Shown in pieces: positions 8,910 through 18,254 of a stretch of DNA of 64,000 nt. The translations under genes were made by a program, and so were the position numbers. The notes under the pieces were generated by a model. That model was not told the origin of the DNA. It searched no databases and was given only the letters and a program-made list of their open reading frames with translations. Source of the stretch: JAJRVM01 sp041752115. GTDB lineage: Bacteria > Planctomycetota > Planctomycetia > Pirellulales > Pirellulaceae. Location: positions 13,419-77,418 of the forward strand of contig JBGSHS010000197.1 of the NCBI GenBank assembly GCA_041752115.1, read 5' to 3'. Positions within the stretch are counted from its first letter, which is position 1; each line of letters begins with the position of its first letter.

Positions 8910-11900
8910 ATGAGCGATTGGACGGAACAACTGGAAGATCATGTAGAGGCGTATGAAGCTGCCCGTGCCGCCGGCGCATCGGTTGAGATCGAGGACTTTC
9001 TGCCACCGCCGGAACATCCGCTGCGCCGCGAGGCGATGGTCGAACTGGTGCGGGTCGATCTGGAGCACAGTTGGACGACCGGTCGAGGACGTGTGGTGGA
9101 GGATTATCTGCAGAGGTTCCCCGAACTGCGCGTGCGCGTGACCGATCTGGAGAAGGTGGCGTTTGAGGAGTATCGGGTGCGGCGGCTGGGCGGGGAGTGT
9201 GTGTCGCGGGAGGACTACGGCCGCCGGTTTGCCTTGAACACACAGCAGTGGCCGGAGTTGCGGGTGGGAGGTCCGCTCTCGTGCGCGGCGACGCTGTCGT
9301 GCCAGGATGCCGGGATGCGCGAGCTGTCGCAGCTGGCACCACAATGGGCGGCACGCATGGCCGCCGCGGCTCGAGACATGCCACAGGTAGGTGATTGTTT
9401 CGAAGGGTTCACGCTGGTAGGCGAGCTGGGGGAAGGGGCGTTCGGACGCGTCTTTCTCGCGCGACAGGACAACCTGGCTCGCCGCTTTGTGGCACTCAAG
9501 ATCACGCCGCAGCTGAGTGATGAGCCGCAGCGCCTGGCCCAGTTACAGCACACCAATATTGTGCCGATTTTCTCGGTGCACCGCAGCGAGAACCTGCAGG
9601 CCATCTGCATGCCGTTTCTGGGGCCGACCACGCTCGGCGACGTCCTGCGGTCTTTTGCTCAGTCTCGATCAGTACCGGTGTCGGGCCAGGCGATTGTCAG
9701 TACGATCGCCGTGCGCTCGGCGTCGACAGTGACGGGAGATGGTGAACCACCCGCGCCGGTCTCAGGTGGAGTGCGGGCAACGGAAGGAGCAGCGGCGGCA
9801 GCCGGAAGCGACCTGCTCCGGCGTTTGGGGAGCATGACCTATTTGAATGCGGCTGTGTGGATCATGTCGCGAGTGGCGGACGGTCTGGCCAATGCGCACG
9901 AGCACGGAGTGGTGCATCGCGATTTGAAGCCGGCCAATATCCTGCTCACCGACGACGGCGAACCGCTCATTCTGGACTTCAATCTGGCGACGGACCGATC
10001 CGCTCTGGACGCCACCGCGGCGCTCATCGGAGGCACACTGCCCTACATCGGGCCAGAACACATGAGGGCGCTACGCGATGGCGGGGTCATCGGTCCAGCC
10101 AGCGACGTGTACAGCCTGGGCGTGATGTTGTACCAGCTGTTGGCGGGCCGCCTCCCCTACCCGGCGCGACAGGGGGCATTCTGCGAGATTGTGGGACCGA
10201 TGTTGGAGGAGCGGCTTCAACCGGCTCCGTCGCTCCGCACGCTCAATCCGGCAGTGTCACCGGGTCTGGACGCGATCGTCCAGCGCTGTCTGGCGGTACA
10301 AGCTGCCGACCGGTACCCGACGGCGCGGGGTCTGCAGGAGGATCTGCAGTGTCATCTGGAGCATCGGCCGCTCTGTCATGTCCCGAATCGCAGCTGGTCG
10401 GAACGCTGTCGCAAGTGGGCCCGGCGACATCCTCGGATGGCGTCCGGCAGTACGGTGGCACTGCTGAGCGGTGTTGTTGTCTTGGCTTTGGCCGCTGCCG
10501 TCTGGTCGCGCGGAAATCGACTGGAGACGATCAGGGCGCGAGGCGCACTCGTGCAGCTCGAGGCGGAACTCGACGAAGCGCGCACATCGCTCAATTCGCC
10601 CTTTGTCGATACCGACGATCTCGAACGAGCCATCTGCAACGCGCGCGCGGCCGCGGGGCTATTCGCCGTCGGGTCGCAAGAAACACTGGTAGATCAGACA
10701 CTGGAAGATCAGGCACTCTATCGACGGCTTGGAGTTCAGGACCAGGAGCGTCTGAGATACGCCCTGGGCGAACTGCTTTATCTGCTCGCCAGCGGCATTG
10801 CGCAACAGGAACTTGCGCAGCAGGAACCTGCGCAACAGGAACTTGCGCAACAGGACCGGCAGCACGCATCGGCCCAGTCCGGTGCCGGGCTGCTGGAGGA
10901 GCCACTGCAACTCAATGCGCAGAGTGCGCAACTCTGGCGGGACAAGGCTGCGGCTTACCGCGCCACGCTGCTCCAGCGAGTACGATTTCTGAACGCCGCT
11001 CATCGGCCGGCCGAAGCGAAACAGACGTTGGATCAGAGCCAACTGCTCAGTGCGCCGCCGGAAGACCATGCGCCGCCGGAAGACCATCGTCTGCTGGCTT
11101 GCGAATGGGCTCTGGAGTCTCGTTACGATGATGCGGCTCAGTTGCTGGAGGAGCTGATCAGGAACTCGCCGCCAGATCATACGCTCTGGTTTGGTCTGGG
11201 AAATTGCTTACTCGGTGCCCAGCAGTATCGTCGCGCTGAGGAGTGTTACACCGCAGCGCTGTCGCTGCGTCCCGCGTTTACGTTGGGGCGCGAACATCGT
11301 GGCATCGCACGGTTGCTGTGTCGCGATTTTGCCGGCGCCCTGCGCGACTTCGATGAGGTTCTGCGGCACGATCCCACCTCTCAATCGGCACTCGTCAATC
11401 GAGCCATCGCTCGGCAACAAGCGGCTCAAGCGACATGGGCTGCCGAAGCGGAGACGCTTGCCCTGCGCGGTATGCAGCGTGGACAGGACGAGGGGCCCGC
11501 GGACAGTGCATGGGCGGATAGTGGGTTGAACATGCTGCAGCAAGCACTGCGGGAGTCGATCGACGATTTGACACGAGCGTTGGAATTGGGGTGTACGGAG
11601 ACTCGCGTCTACTTTCTGCGGTCCCGGATGCGTGCCCAGATGGGTGATGCGGCGGGAGCGGCTGTCGATCAACAGGAAGGATTGTCGCGTGAGCCGGTCG
11701 ATGAAGTGAGTTGGGTTGCGCGAGGAGTGGCCCGGCTCAACGATGATCCGCAAGGCGCTCTGGCTGATTTTCAGCGAGCGCTGGCCAAGAATCCTCGCTT
11801 CGCCGGAGCGCTGCAGAACTCGGCGCACGTATATAGCGAGCGCCTCGGGGATCTGCCGCAAGCGGTGACGGCGCTCGATCAACTGCTAGCAATCCACCCG

Positions 11901-12230
11901 CTTGATTCCACGGCGCTGGCCAGTCGAGGAGTCTTATTGGCGCGCATGGGACGGCGAGCAGAGAGCCATCGCGATGCGGTAGCTGCCCTGCGTCTGGGTG
12001 GAGAACCAGTGCTCTACTATCAAGTTGGCTGCATCTATGCACTCACCGCCGCCTGGGAACCGGATGACCGGCAGCACGCTCTCCAGTTGATCGCCAAGGC
12101 ACTGAAGCGAGACGCGTCGCTCGCGGCACTCGCTCTCCAGGATCCGGATCTCGCCAGCGTCCGTAACGATCCAGCTCTGCTGGCTTTGCTGGCCGCTGCC
12201 AGTACGTTACGTAAGACGGCGGGTCCGTAG
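8910..12230 (+). CDS. Ser/Thr protein kinase with TPR repeats, DFN variant
   Basis: 1106 aa. Residues 1-160 form an N-terminal planctomycete-type helical region (DHVEAYEAARAAG). The kinase domain spans about 160-490: glycine loop GELGEGAFGRVF, VALK lysine, catalytic HRDLKPAN (about 334), and DFN where most kinases have DFG. A membrane helix (about 510-530) places the C-terminal half, which holds about eight TPR units (for example LWFGLGNCLLGAQQYRRAEECY), outside the cytoplasm. Two short in-frame tandem repeats lie in the exported half. It follows the ECF sigma gene and is probably co-transcribed. DFN in place of DFG may alter Mg binding but recurs in planctomycete kinases, so loss of activity should not be assumed. 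Confidence 0.9.
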   Translation: MSDWTEQLEDHVEAYEAARAAGASVEIEDFLPPPEHPLRREAMVELVRVDLEHSWTTGRGRVVEDYLQRFPELRVRVTDLEKVAFEEYRVRRLGGECVSREDYGRRFALNTQQWPELRVGGPLSCAATLSCQDAGMRELSQLAPQWAARMAAAARDMPQVGDCFEGFTLVGELGEGAFGRVFLARQDNLARRFVALKITPQLSDEPQRLAQLQHTNIVPIFSVHRSENLQAICMPFLGPTTLGDVLRSFAQSRSVPVSGQAIVSTIAVRSASTVTGDGEPPAPVSGGVRATEGAAAAAGSDLLRRLGSMTYLNAAVWIMSRVADGLANAHEHGVVHRDLKPANILLTDDGEPLILDFNLATDRSALDATAALIGGTLPYIGPEHMRALRDGGVIGPASDVYSLGVMLYQLLAGRLPYPARQGAFCEIVGPMLEERLQPAPSLRTLNPAVSPGLDAIVQRCLAVQAADRYPTARGLQEDLQCHLEHRPLCHVPNRSWSERCRKWARRHPRMASGSTVALLSGVVVLALAAAVWSRGNRLETIRARGALVQLEAELDEARTSLNSPFVDTDDLERAICNARAAAGLFAVGSQETLVDQTLEDQALYRRLGVQDQERLRYALGELLYLLASGIAQQELAQQEPAQQELAQQDRQHASAQSGAGLLEEPLQLNAQSAQLWRDKAAAYRATLLQRVRFLNAAHRPAEAKQTLDQSQLLSAPPEDHAPPEDHRLLACEWALESRYDDAAQLLEELIRNSPPDHTLWFGLGNCLLGAQQYRRAEECYTAALSLRPAFTLGREHRGIARLLCRDFAGALRDFDEVLRHDPTSQSALVNRAIARQQAAQATWAAEAETLALRGMQRGQDEGPADSAWADSGLNMLQQALRESIDDLTRALELGCTETRVYFLRSRMRAQMGDAAGAAVDQQEGLSREPVDEVSWVARGVARLNDDPQGALADFQRALAKNPRFAGALQNSAHVYSERLGDLPQAVTALDQLLAIHPLDSTALASRGVLLARMGRRAESHRDAVAALRLGGEPVLYYQVGCIYALTAAWEPDDRQHALQLIAKALKRDASLAALALQDPDLASVRNDPALLALLAAASTLRKTAGP
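10800..10856. repeat. 15-bp in-frame tandem repeat in kinase gene
   Basis: Nearly four copies of GCGCAACAGGAACTT, with one-base variants, encode (AQQE[LP])n in the exported region. The unit is a multiple of three, so copy number can change without a frameshift. Confidence 0.9.
11052..11087. repeat. 18-bp perfect tandem duplication in kinase gene
   Basis: GCGCCGCCGGAAGACCAT occurs twice head to tail and encodes APPEDH-APPEDH. The two copies are identical, which points to a recent slippage event. Confidence 0.9.
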
Positions 12231-12916
12231 CCCACCTTTGACAGCAGTCTCGTTGGCCGCGGACGTGGCGCTGCGCGTCGTTCTATTGGCCGCTGCGGAT
12301 GTGTTTCCAATTGACCGTCTATCGTCCACCACGTATGGCAGCGTTTTTCCGTGCCAAACAAACTGCATGGCTCTGCGCATTTGACTTGCCAATGCAGTGA
12401 CACATTCAGTACAATGCCAGCCGAGCAGAGCGTCTTGCTTTGCGGGGGCAAGCTGCATTTCCAGGGTTGGAACTACGCTCACCTTCTCGGCCGCCTGAAC
12501 CAGTTCGAGAGCCAGTCTGGTCGAGAACAAATCTGGTCGAGAACAAATCTGTTGGTCTGACAGCGTAGTCTTCAGAGTCTCTTCTTGTGTTGGTTGCACT
12601 ACGTCATGCAGGGAGTAGTAACGTGATGGCTGACGGATAACGGCCATGCGGTGCCGGACATCCCGTGCCATGAGTTGGTAGGATTGCGCGTCCACTGACG
12701 CGGCACGGTGCCCCACTGCGGACTTCGAGGTGGGGAGCGTGTTGCGCATGCGGTGGCGACATAGTGTCGTAGTGTCGATAGGGTGGATCTGATCGAACCG
12801 CAGAAACTGGGAAAAAACTTTGCCGCAGTGGCAGGCAATTCGATCGGATCCGACTACCAACAGGAGAGGTCTGCATTTCGTACCGGGATACTGCAAACAC
12901 TGGCAAAGGGGATCCT
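12231..12916. other. Intergenic gap with 16-bp tandem repeat
   Basis: 686 bases between the kinase and the matrixin gene. TCTGGTCGAGAACAAA is perfectly duplicated at 12516-12531 and 12532-12547. A 229-codon minus-strand frame (12207-12896) spans it but matches nothing known and overlaps the kinase 3' end, so it is not called. The right end must hold the matrixin promoter. Confidence 0.5.
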
Positions 12917-14671
12917 ATGTTTGGTCGCCCATCCAAGCACCATCGTCCGTCTGCCCCATCTTCGCCGCATCCCAAGGCTGCTCGGAGCCGCCTGTCGAGG
13001 AATCGCCGCCTGAGTGTCGAAGTGTTGGAGTCCCGGTTGATGATGCACGCCGAAGGGCTTGCCTGGGCGAGCCACCCTGAGCTGACGATCAGCTTTGCTC
13101 CTGACGGAACCGACGTAGCCGGGCAGAGCAGTTCGTTGTTTGCGGAAATGAGTACGTTGGAAGGGCAGCCGTGGCAGCAGACCATTCTCAGTGCCTTTGA
13201 GGCGTGGGCGAATTTCATCGTGATGGATGTCCTGGAGGTGCCCGATAGCGGTGACCGATTCGGGATTTCCGGGCCAGTGCAGGGGGATCCCCGGTTTGGC
13301 GACGTGCGGATCGCGGCCGTTGAGCTGTCGACTGACGTGATTGCCATCTCCGTACCGCATGACGAATTGATGTCAGGCACTTGGACGGGAGATGTGCTGA
13401 TCAACACCAACGCCCGCTTTTCGAATCTGGACGAACTCTACTCCGTCATGTTGCATGAGGCGGGACACGTATTTGGTCTGGAGCACAGTACGGACTCGGA
13501 TTCTCCCATGTTCTTTCACGGCGTGTCGGAAGCGGTAGTGCCCGCTCTCGAGGACATTGTCGAACTGCGCCGCAGGTATGATCTGCCGATCTGGGGTGAG
13601 GGCTTCTCACAGGAGGATTGGTTCCACAGCGTTCAGGGAGGGGAGGGGGAGTCGCACCATGAGGAGTATGCCGGTCCTCGGCCGTCTGAGCCGCAACCGA
13701 GTTCTCCGAGCATGATGGGCGAGGGTGTACAGGAGCTGGAACCTTCGACGAGCGGACGACTCTGGTTCTCCTCGGAGGGTGTTTTGAACCACAGGTGGGA
13801 TGTCGACACGTACCGGTTGAGCGCCGGGTCGCACGTGTCGTCTGAATACAGCTACCTGACCGTGACCGTGCGGGCAACCGATTCACGAGGGGTCTGGCCA
13901 CAAGTCGAGGTCTTGTCGAGTGGCGGTCGGATGTTGGAGAGCCAAGTGGTGGCCAATGCTGACGGGACGTATATCGTGCAGGTGGCCGACGTGTCTCCTG
14001 AGGAGAGTTATTTGATACGTGTGCGCGCGGCGCACGACAGTATTTCGTTTCTGCCCGGTCGATATGACCTGGAAGCTCGGTTTCTCAACAGCCCGCTGGA
14101 GCTGAACGAACTGGTTGCCGAGACGCTCACCACGTTGGATCCACGATCGGAGCACGTCCTGAACGTGCCGGAAACCGCGTTAGCGCACTTTGTGTTGTCG
14201 GCGGATCTCACGTCATGGTTTGCACCGGTGGTTGTGTGGGCAGACATCTATGATGCGCAGGATCATCTCGTCGGACGAGTGGCCACCGGGGCAGGAAACT
14301 CACAATCGACCGATGCGCTGCTGCTTCCGGCTGGCCAATACCGTCTGACCTTGACGGCCGCATCGGTGGGGGGCTGGCTGTTGCCAGACGTCGATGTGCA
14401 GCTGCTCGGGAAGACCATTTCGCTCCCGATTGGACCAGGCATCACCGATCCGATCCAGACGCCCATGCTTCCAATCACCACTCCAGGAACCGGCATGCCA
14501 ACTCCCACTCTGCCCGGATTCGTCGTGACCGATCCGGTGGTGATGCCCGGTCCGATTCTGATGCCGACCCGCCCGCAACCGGTCATTGTCAGTCCGCCCT
14601 GGACGGATCCGAACTGGGGGTATTGGCGCACCGATGTACTGGCCGGCGTTTACCCTCGTGTAGTCCCTTGA
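12917..14671 (+). CDS. Exported matrixin-like zinc metalloprotease with LEPR-like signal
   Basis: 584 aa, ATG 12917 after AAAGGGG. The N-terminus is basic and then reads LSVEVLESRLMM, a form of the LEPR-xLL motif that marks exported planctomycete proteins instead of a standard signal peptide. Residues about 50-215 are a matrixin domain: SAFEAWANF, then MLHEAGHVFGLEHS, which carries the HExxHxxxxxH zinc site, then SPMFF in the Met-turn position. The middle contains beta-sandwich-like stretches (YLTVTVRATDSRG; YIVQVADVSPEESYLIRVRA) resembling pre-peptidase C-terminal domains. The last 85 residues are Pro/Thr/Ile-rich, a linker or wall-associated tail. It converges on a kinase gene 17 bases away. 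Confidence 0.85.
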   Translation: MFGRPSKHHRPSAPSSPHPKAARSRLSRNRRLSVEVLESRLMMHAEGLAWASHPELTISFAPDGTDVAGQSSSLFAEMSTLEGQPWQQTILSAFEAWANFIVMDVLEVPDSGDRFGISGPVQGDPRFGDVRIAAVELSTDVIAISVPHDELMSGTWTGDVLINTNARFSNLDELYSVMLHEAGHVFGLEHSTDSDSPMFFHGVSEAVVPALEDIVELRRRYDLPIWGEGFSQEDWFHSVQGGEGESHHEEYAGPRPSEPQPSSPSMMGEGVQELEPSTSGRLWFSSEGVLNHRWDVDTYRLSAGSHVSSEYSYLTVTVRATDSRGVWPQVEVLSSGGRMLESQVVANADGTYIVQVADVSPEESYLIRVRAAHDSISFLPGRYDLEARFLNSPLELNELVAETLTTLDPRSEHVLNVPETALAHFVLSADLTSWFAPVVVWADIYDAQDHLVGRVATGAGNSQSTDALLLPAGQYRLTLTAASVGGWLLPDVDVQLLGKTISLPIGPGITDPIQTPMLPITTPGTGMPTPTLPGFVVTDPVVMPGPILMPTRPQPVIVSPPWTDPNWGYWRTDVLAGVYPRVVP

Positions 14672-14688
14672 ATGACCGTGTCCAGAAG

Positions 14689-15876
14689 TCAGGCTCTTAA
14701 TCGTCTGGCAAACGGATACAAGGCTGAGTACATATGTCCGGCCGTATACCGCTTGGCCGGGTCTTTGGAGAGCGCTCGATCAATCACCTGAGCCAACTCT
14801 CCGGGCACGTCAGGACGCCGATGATGAAGTGGTACGGGCGGGGTATCCAAGACCGTGCGACAGACGTCATAGATGCTGCGAGAGGATCCGAAATCGTACG
14901 GGTATTCACCTGCCAGAAAGTAGTAGAGCGTCGCCCCGGCAGCATAGATATCGCAGGGTGCCTTGGCATAGCGGGAGTTGGAGAACTGTTCCGGCGCCAT
15001 GAACGTCAATGTGCCACGCGTTTCGCCATCGGATGTCATCGCGCTGAATCCAGCTGTCTCCACATATTTCGCCAGCCCGAAATCGGCCAGCTTGGTGCGC
15101 AGTTTCCTCTCCGCTCGGCTGACCAGCACGTTCTGCGGTTTGATGTCGCGATGCACCAGCCCTTGGTCATGGGTGTACTTCAGCGCTTCGAGAACCTGGC
15201 AGATGATGCCGCAGCAGTAGGCCTGTTGTACGTCGGCCGGGTGCTCAGCCAGGTACTCACGCAAATCGATCGTCTCGACGTATTCCATCGCGAGGAAGAT
15301 CTGTCCGGCTGCCATACCCATTTCGTAGAATTCGACAATGCGCTTGTGCTTGAGTTGGCTCAGGACGCTCGCTTCCCGCAGAAACAGTTGAGTTGCTGCC
15401 GAAGATGCCTGTTGAGTGGTCGACACGATCTTCAGTGCGACCCGCCGCCGCGTCCCCTTCTGCACCGCCTCGTACACCACGCCCATTCCCCCTCGACCGA
15501 TTTCCCGGCGCATCTCGTAGCCAGGGACGTCGATCAGCTGTGTATCGACCGCGGGAGGATCGCTGTCTTCTGCGGCAGTTCGGTACGAGGTTGGAGGAAG
15601 TGCGAGCGTGGGAGTCGGGTGTGCTGCCCCGTCTGTTTCCGCCGGCAACGCCGGTGGTTTGCTGGCAGGTGAGATGTCGGGTTTCTTCAACCGTTGGATG
15701 GCCTGATCTGCCGCCCGGCAGTCACTCAAATACGATTGAATCTCGTCCTCGCATTCCGGGTGCCGACGCAGCAATTCCTCATAGTCGACCGCTTCTCCGC
15801 GATCTTCGCGGCGAAGGCAGTCGGCCAGAATCTCATCCACTTTCTGTTGGGAGCTTTGGTCAGGATCTGGTTTCAT
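14689..15876 (-). CDS. Cytoplasmic Ser/Thr protein kinase
   Basis: 395 aa from ATG 15876 (MKPDPDQSSQQ); the open frame extends to 16275 but that part is not coding-like. Residues 1-110 are a helical N-terminal region (VDEILADCLRREDRGEAVDYEELL) of the kind found before planctomycete kinase domains, then a Pro-rich linker. The kinase domain (about 125-390) is complete: GRGGMGVVYEA, VALKIV, HRDIKPQN, ADFGLAKY, then the APEQ motif (FMAPEQF). There is no transmembrane segment or sensor domain, so unlike its two neighbours it probably acts in the cytoplasm. It ends right after the catalytic domain. Confidence 0.88.
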   Translation of the reverse strand: MKPDPDQSSQQKVDEILADCLRREDRGEAVDYEELLRRHPECEDEIQSYLSDCRAADQAIQRLKKPDISPASKPPALPAETDGAAHPTPTLALPPTSYRTAAEDSDPPAVDTQLIDVPGYEMRREIGRGGMGVVYEAVQKGTRRRVALKIVSTTQQASSAATQLFLREASVLSQLKHKRIVEFYEMGMAAGQIFLAMEYVETIDLREYLAEHPADVQQAYCCGIICQVLEALKYTHDQGLVHRDIKPQNVLVSRAERKLRTKLADFGLAKYVETAGFSAMTSDGETRGTLTFMAPEQFSNSRYAKAPCDIYAAGATLYYFLAGEYPYDFGSSRSIYDVCRTVLDTPPVPLHHRRPDVPGELAQVIDRALSKDPAKRYTAGHMYSALYPFARRLRA

Positions 15877-16201
15877 GACGTGAGTCCAGTGAATCGACCG
15901 CAGATACGAGCCTGATGCAACGATTGTGATTCGGTGGCGTGCCGCTGACAGGGACAACCGACGAAATGCCCTCTGGCGAACGAAGTCCACAGGGAGGACA
16001 GTCGAGCGGGACACGAGCCGCGTCGAGCAATTATGGCAGTTTGAGTCGGCACTGGAAACTCGCCGTTCCCTGGTGATCGGGTATGTCATCATTCGTCGTA
16101 TCAAGCAGCTGTTGCCGCATTGCGCACGGTCATTGAGTTGAACATGCACCGCCTTGGGCCTCGGCACCTGCCGGACCCCTTGGCGATACAACTCGCCGCA
16201 G
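15877..16201. other. Intergenic, upstream of kinase
   Basis: 325 bases between the start of the kinase gene and the stop of the metallopeptidase gene, both on minus. Nothing is recognised; it should hold the kinase promoter. Confidence 0.5.
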
Positions 16202-18088
16202 TCAGTTTCCCGCCCCGCCGGTGTCGTTGGTCGAGGAGGGGGCGAGTCGCAGTGAGAACCCCCAGCCGCCACCACCTTGAGTTACTTCGACCAGAATCGC
16301 GTTGTTTCCTTTGTTCAACTTGACATCTGTCTGAAAACCATCGGCTGCTACGACCTGCATGCCTGGCTTGTCGAGTACGAGACGGTCGTTGAGCCAGATT
16401 CGCAGTCCATCGTCGGCACCAGCGAGCAGACGCATCGACTTTTCAGTGTCCGATGCAACGGAAGCGAGCGCGTAGGCAACCGAGTTGCCCCGTAGCCCAT
16501 AAGCCTCATTGAAATCAAACGACCAGTGCATGTTATCGTCCTGGTGTCGGTAGCGGTGCAATCGGGACTTGCGCAATACTGCCACCAGTGTCGCACGCTG
16601 CTCGTCGGTGAGCAGAGGAGAAGTCGGTGGATTGAGCCACTGCCAAGGCTCGTTGGCGATGCGCCAGGCATGGATGAATTCGTCTGGCTGGCGCAAGTCC
16701 CCGTCGCGCACCGACATGCGATTGCAGTGTTGGTCGAAGAGCACGAGCTCCACATTGCCCCGTCCACCGCACTTCGACCACAACAGCTCCTGACGCACTC
16801 GGAGGATCTTCGTCCGGGCGTTGTCGAATTCTCGATAATAGACCTGTTCCACGTCTTGACCAGCGGCTCCCACCAGGGCGATCCCCAGCGGAGCTTCGAA
16901 GACGAATTCCTTCTTGCCCCAGTCGACCCGGATTTTCGGGGCCGGGGCGGTGTGATGCTCCGTGGCATCCGGCTGAAACCAGAGGTGATGGGCCAGCTGT
17001 ACGGCGAAGTACTTCCAGAATCTCGCGACCTCGTTGTCAGGAAATGCATAGGGTTGAGGGGAATACTTCGATGGTGGCTCGAGCGAGCTGAATCGCCGGT
17101 TGAAGAAGTCGAAGCCGCGCGACATGATGCAGTGCGGGTCCGGGCTATGCGGAAGATCGAAGGTGTGTCCCATTTCATGCAGTGCCGCGCCGAGCGTGGT
17201 GGAAGCCAGGCCCCAGACGACGCTGCGATCCACGCTGTCGTCGTGGACCCGAGTCGCGTTGATGGGCGTCGTATCGGAGAATACTCGGGCGACATCCTGT
17301 ACGCTGTCTGGCCAGCTGAACAAGCTGCCGGATCCGAATAAGCCCATGCCACCTCCTCCCAGCGCCGTGTGGGCTTTGAGTTCTCCCGCCGCCGTCTTCT
17401 CCGTGAACGCCATGAGGACCAGATTCTTGTTGAACTGCATCGGAAACTGGTTGTCGATCCAGCCGTAGAGCGTGCCATACATATCGAATCCATCGGCCTG
17501 GAATTCTGCGCGGGTTCGCGGATGCTTGACCAGATGGACTCGGACCTTGCCTTCGTCATCCAGATCGAGTTTGAATGTCTTGCGGCCCAGTCCCTGTTCG
17601 GCCAGGGCCTCGGCCGAAAAGGTCTGCAGCAGCTTGGCGGCAGTGTCGAGTTTGTCACGGAAATTCTGCGGATCGTCATCGCGCTGCGTGATATAGCTCG
17701 AATCCCCATCGTTGGCCGTCACGTAGACGACGTTGACTTGATAGGGCGTCGTCATCGGCCGATAGTGCAATGACAGCCGTGTTGATTCCGAGCCCGCGCT
17801 GAGAATCAGACGATTCTCGCCGGGCACTAGCTCGACCAGTACGACGAAGCGATTGCGCACGACCGCCACCTGGTTGGTACCAGCCGGCCGCTCATTGTCA
17901 CGGTTGACGACGCGCAGCGTTGCACCATCAGGTGCCGTGCCCCGCAACAGGGCCAGCGGATAACGCAGGGTCTCACCTTCCACCACGTTGTCAATCGTGA
18001 CGGCAGCGTGGGCAAGACCACACAGCCATACGAGGCTGACGATAAGCGCGAGAACGGTTGTTAGGAATCCGTGAGGGCTCTGTGTCAC
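16202..18088 (-). CDS. Secreted putative zinc metalloproteinase, YIL108W-like (Metallopep)
   Basis: 628 aa, GTG 18088 behind GAGGTT, with a signal peptide ending AHA. An N-terminal Ig-like segment (about 25-110) leads into the peptidase part, with ALHEMGHTFDLPHSPDP near residue 305, an HExxHxxxxPH zinc-site variant followed by CIMSRGFDFFNRRF. This order matches the yeast YIL108W-related family (Pfam Metallopep) as I recall it. The C-terminal 130 residues include a jelly-roll-like stretch (GLRIWLNDRLVLDKPG, then ILVEVTQGGGGWGFSLRL), likely substrate or sugar binding. The gene stands alone on minus. Confidence 0.8.
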   Translation of the reverse strand: MTQSPHGFLTTVLALIVSLVWLCGLAHAAVTIDNVVEGETLRYPLALLRGTAPDGATLRVVNRDNERPAGTNQVAVVRNRFVVLVELVPGENRLILSAGSESTRLSLHYRPMTTPYQVNVVYVTANDGDSSYITQRDDDPQNFRDKLDTAAKLLQTFSAEALAEQGLGRKTFKLDLDDEGKVRVHLVKHPRTRAEFQADGFDMYGTLYGWIDNQFPMQFNKNLVLMAFTEKTAAGELKAHTALGGGGMGLFGSGSLFSWPDSVQDVARVFSDTTPINATRVHDDSVDRSVVWGLASTTLGAALHEMGHTFDLPHSPDPHCIMSRGFDFFNRRFSSLEPPSKYSPQPYAFPDNEVARFWKYFAVQLAHHLWFQPDATEHHTAPAPKIRVDWGKKEFVFEAPLGIALVGAAGQDVEQVYYREFDNARTKILRVRQELLWSKCGGRGNVELVLFDQHCNRMSVRDGDLRQPDEFIHAWRIANEPWQWLNPPTSPLLTDEQRATLVAVLRKSRLHRYRHQDDNMHWSFDFNEAYGLRGNSVAYALASVASDTEKSMRLLAGADDGLRIWLNDRLVLDKPGMQVVAADGFQTDVKLNKGNNAILVEVTQGGGGWGFSLRLAPSSTNDTGGAGN

Positions 18089-18254
18089 TGGGAACCTCGT
18101 TGCCGTCGTTCATCTCATACGTGTCGTTCCGACGTTCTCCTGCGCGTATCGTCGGAGTGCGAAGGACATTTACCAAACGGAGGGCGGCCGTTCACGCATC
18201 GCAAAACCTGCCACCGTGACTGCTGCGACAATCGCTCCCAAGACTCCTCAAGGG

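Noticed and set aside
12207..12896. 229-codon minus frame in the kinase-matrixin gap
   Set aside because: It overlaps the kinase end, matches no family I recognise, and has no ribosome site seen.
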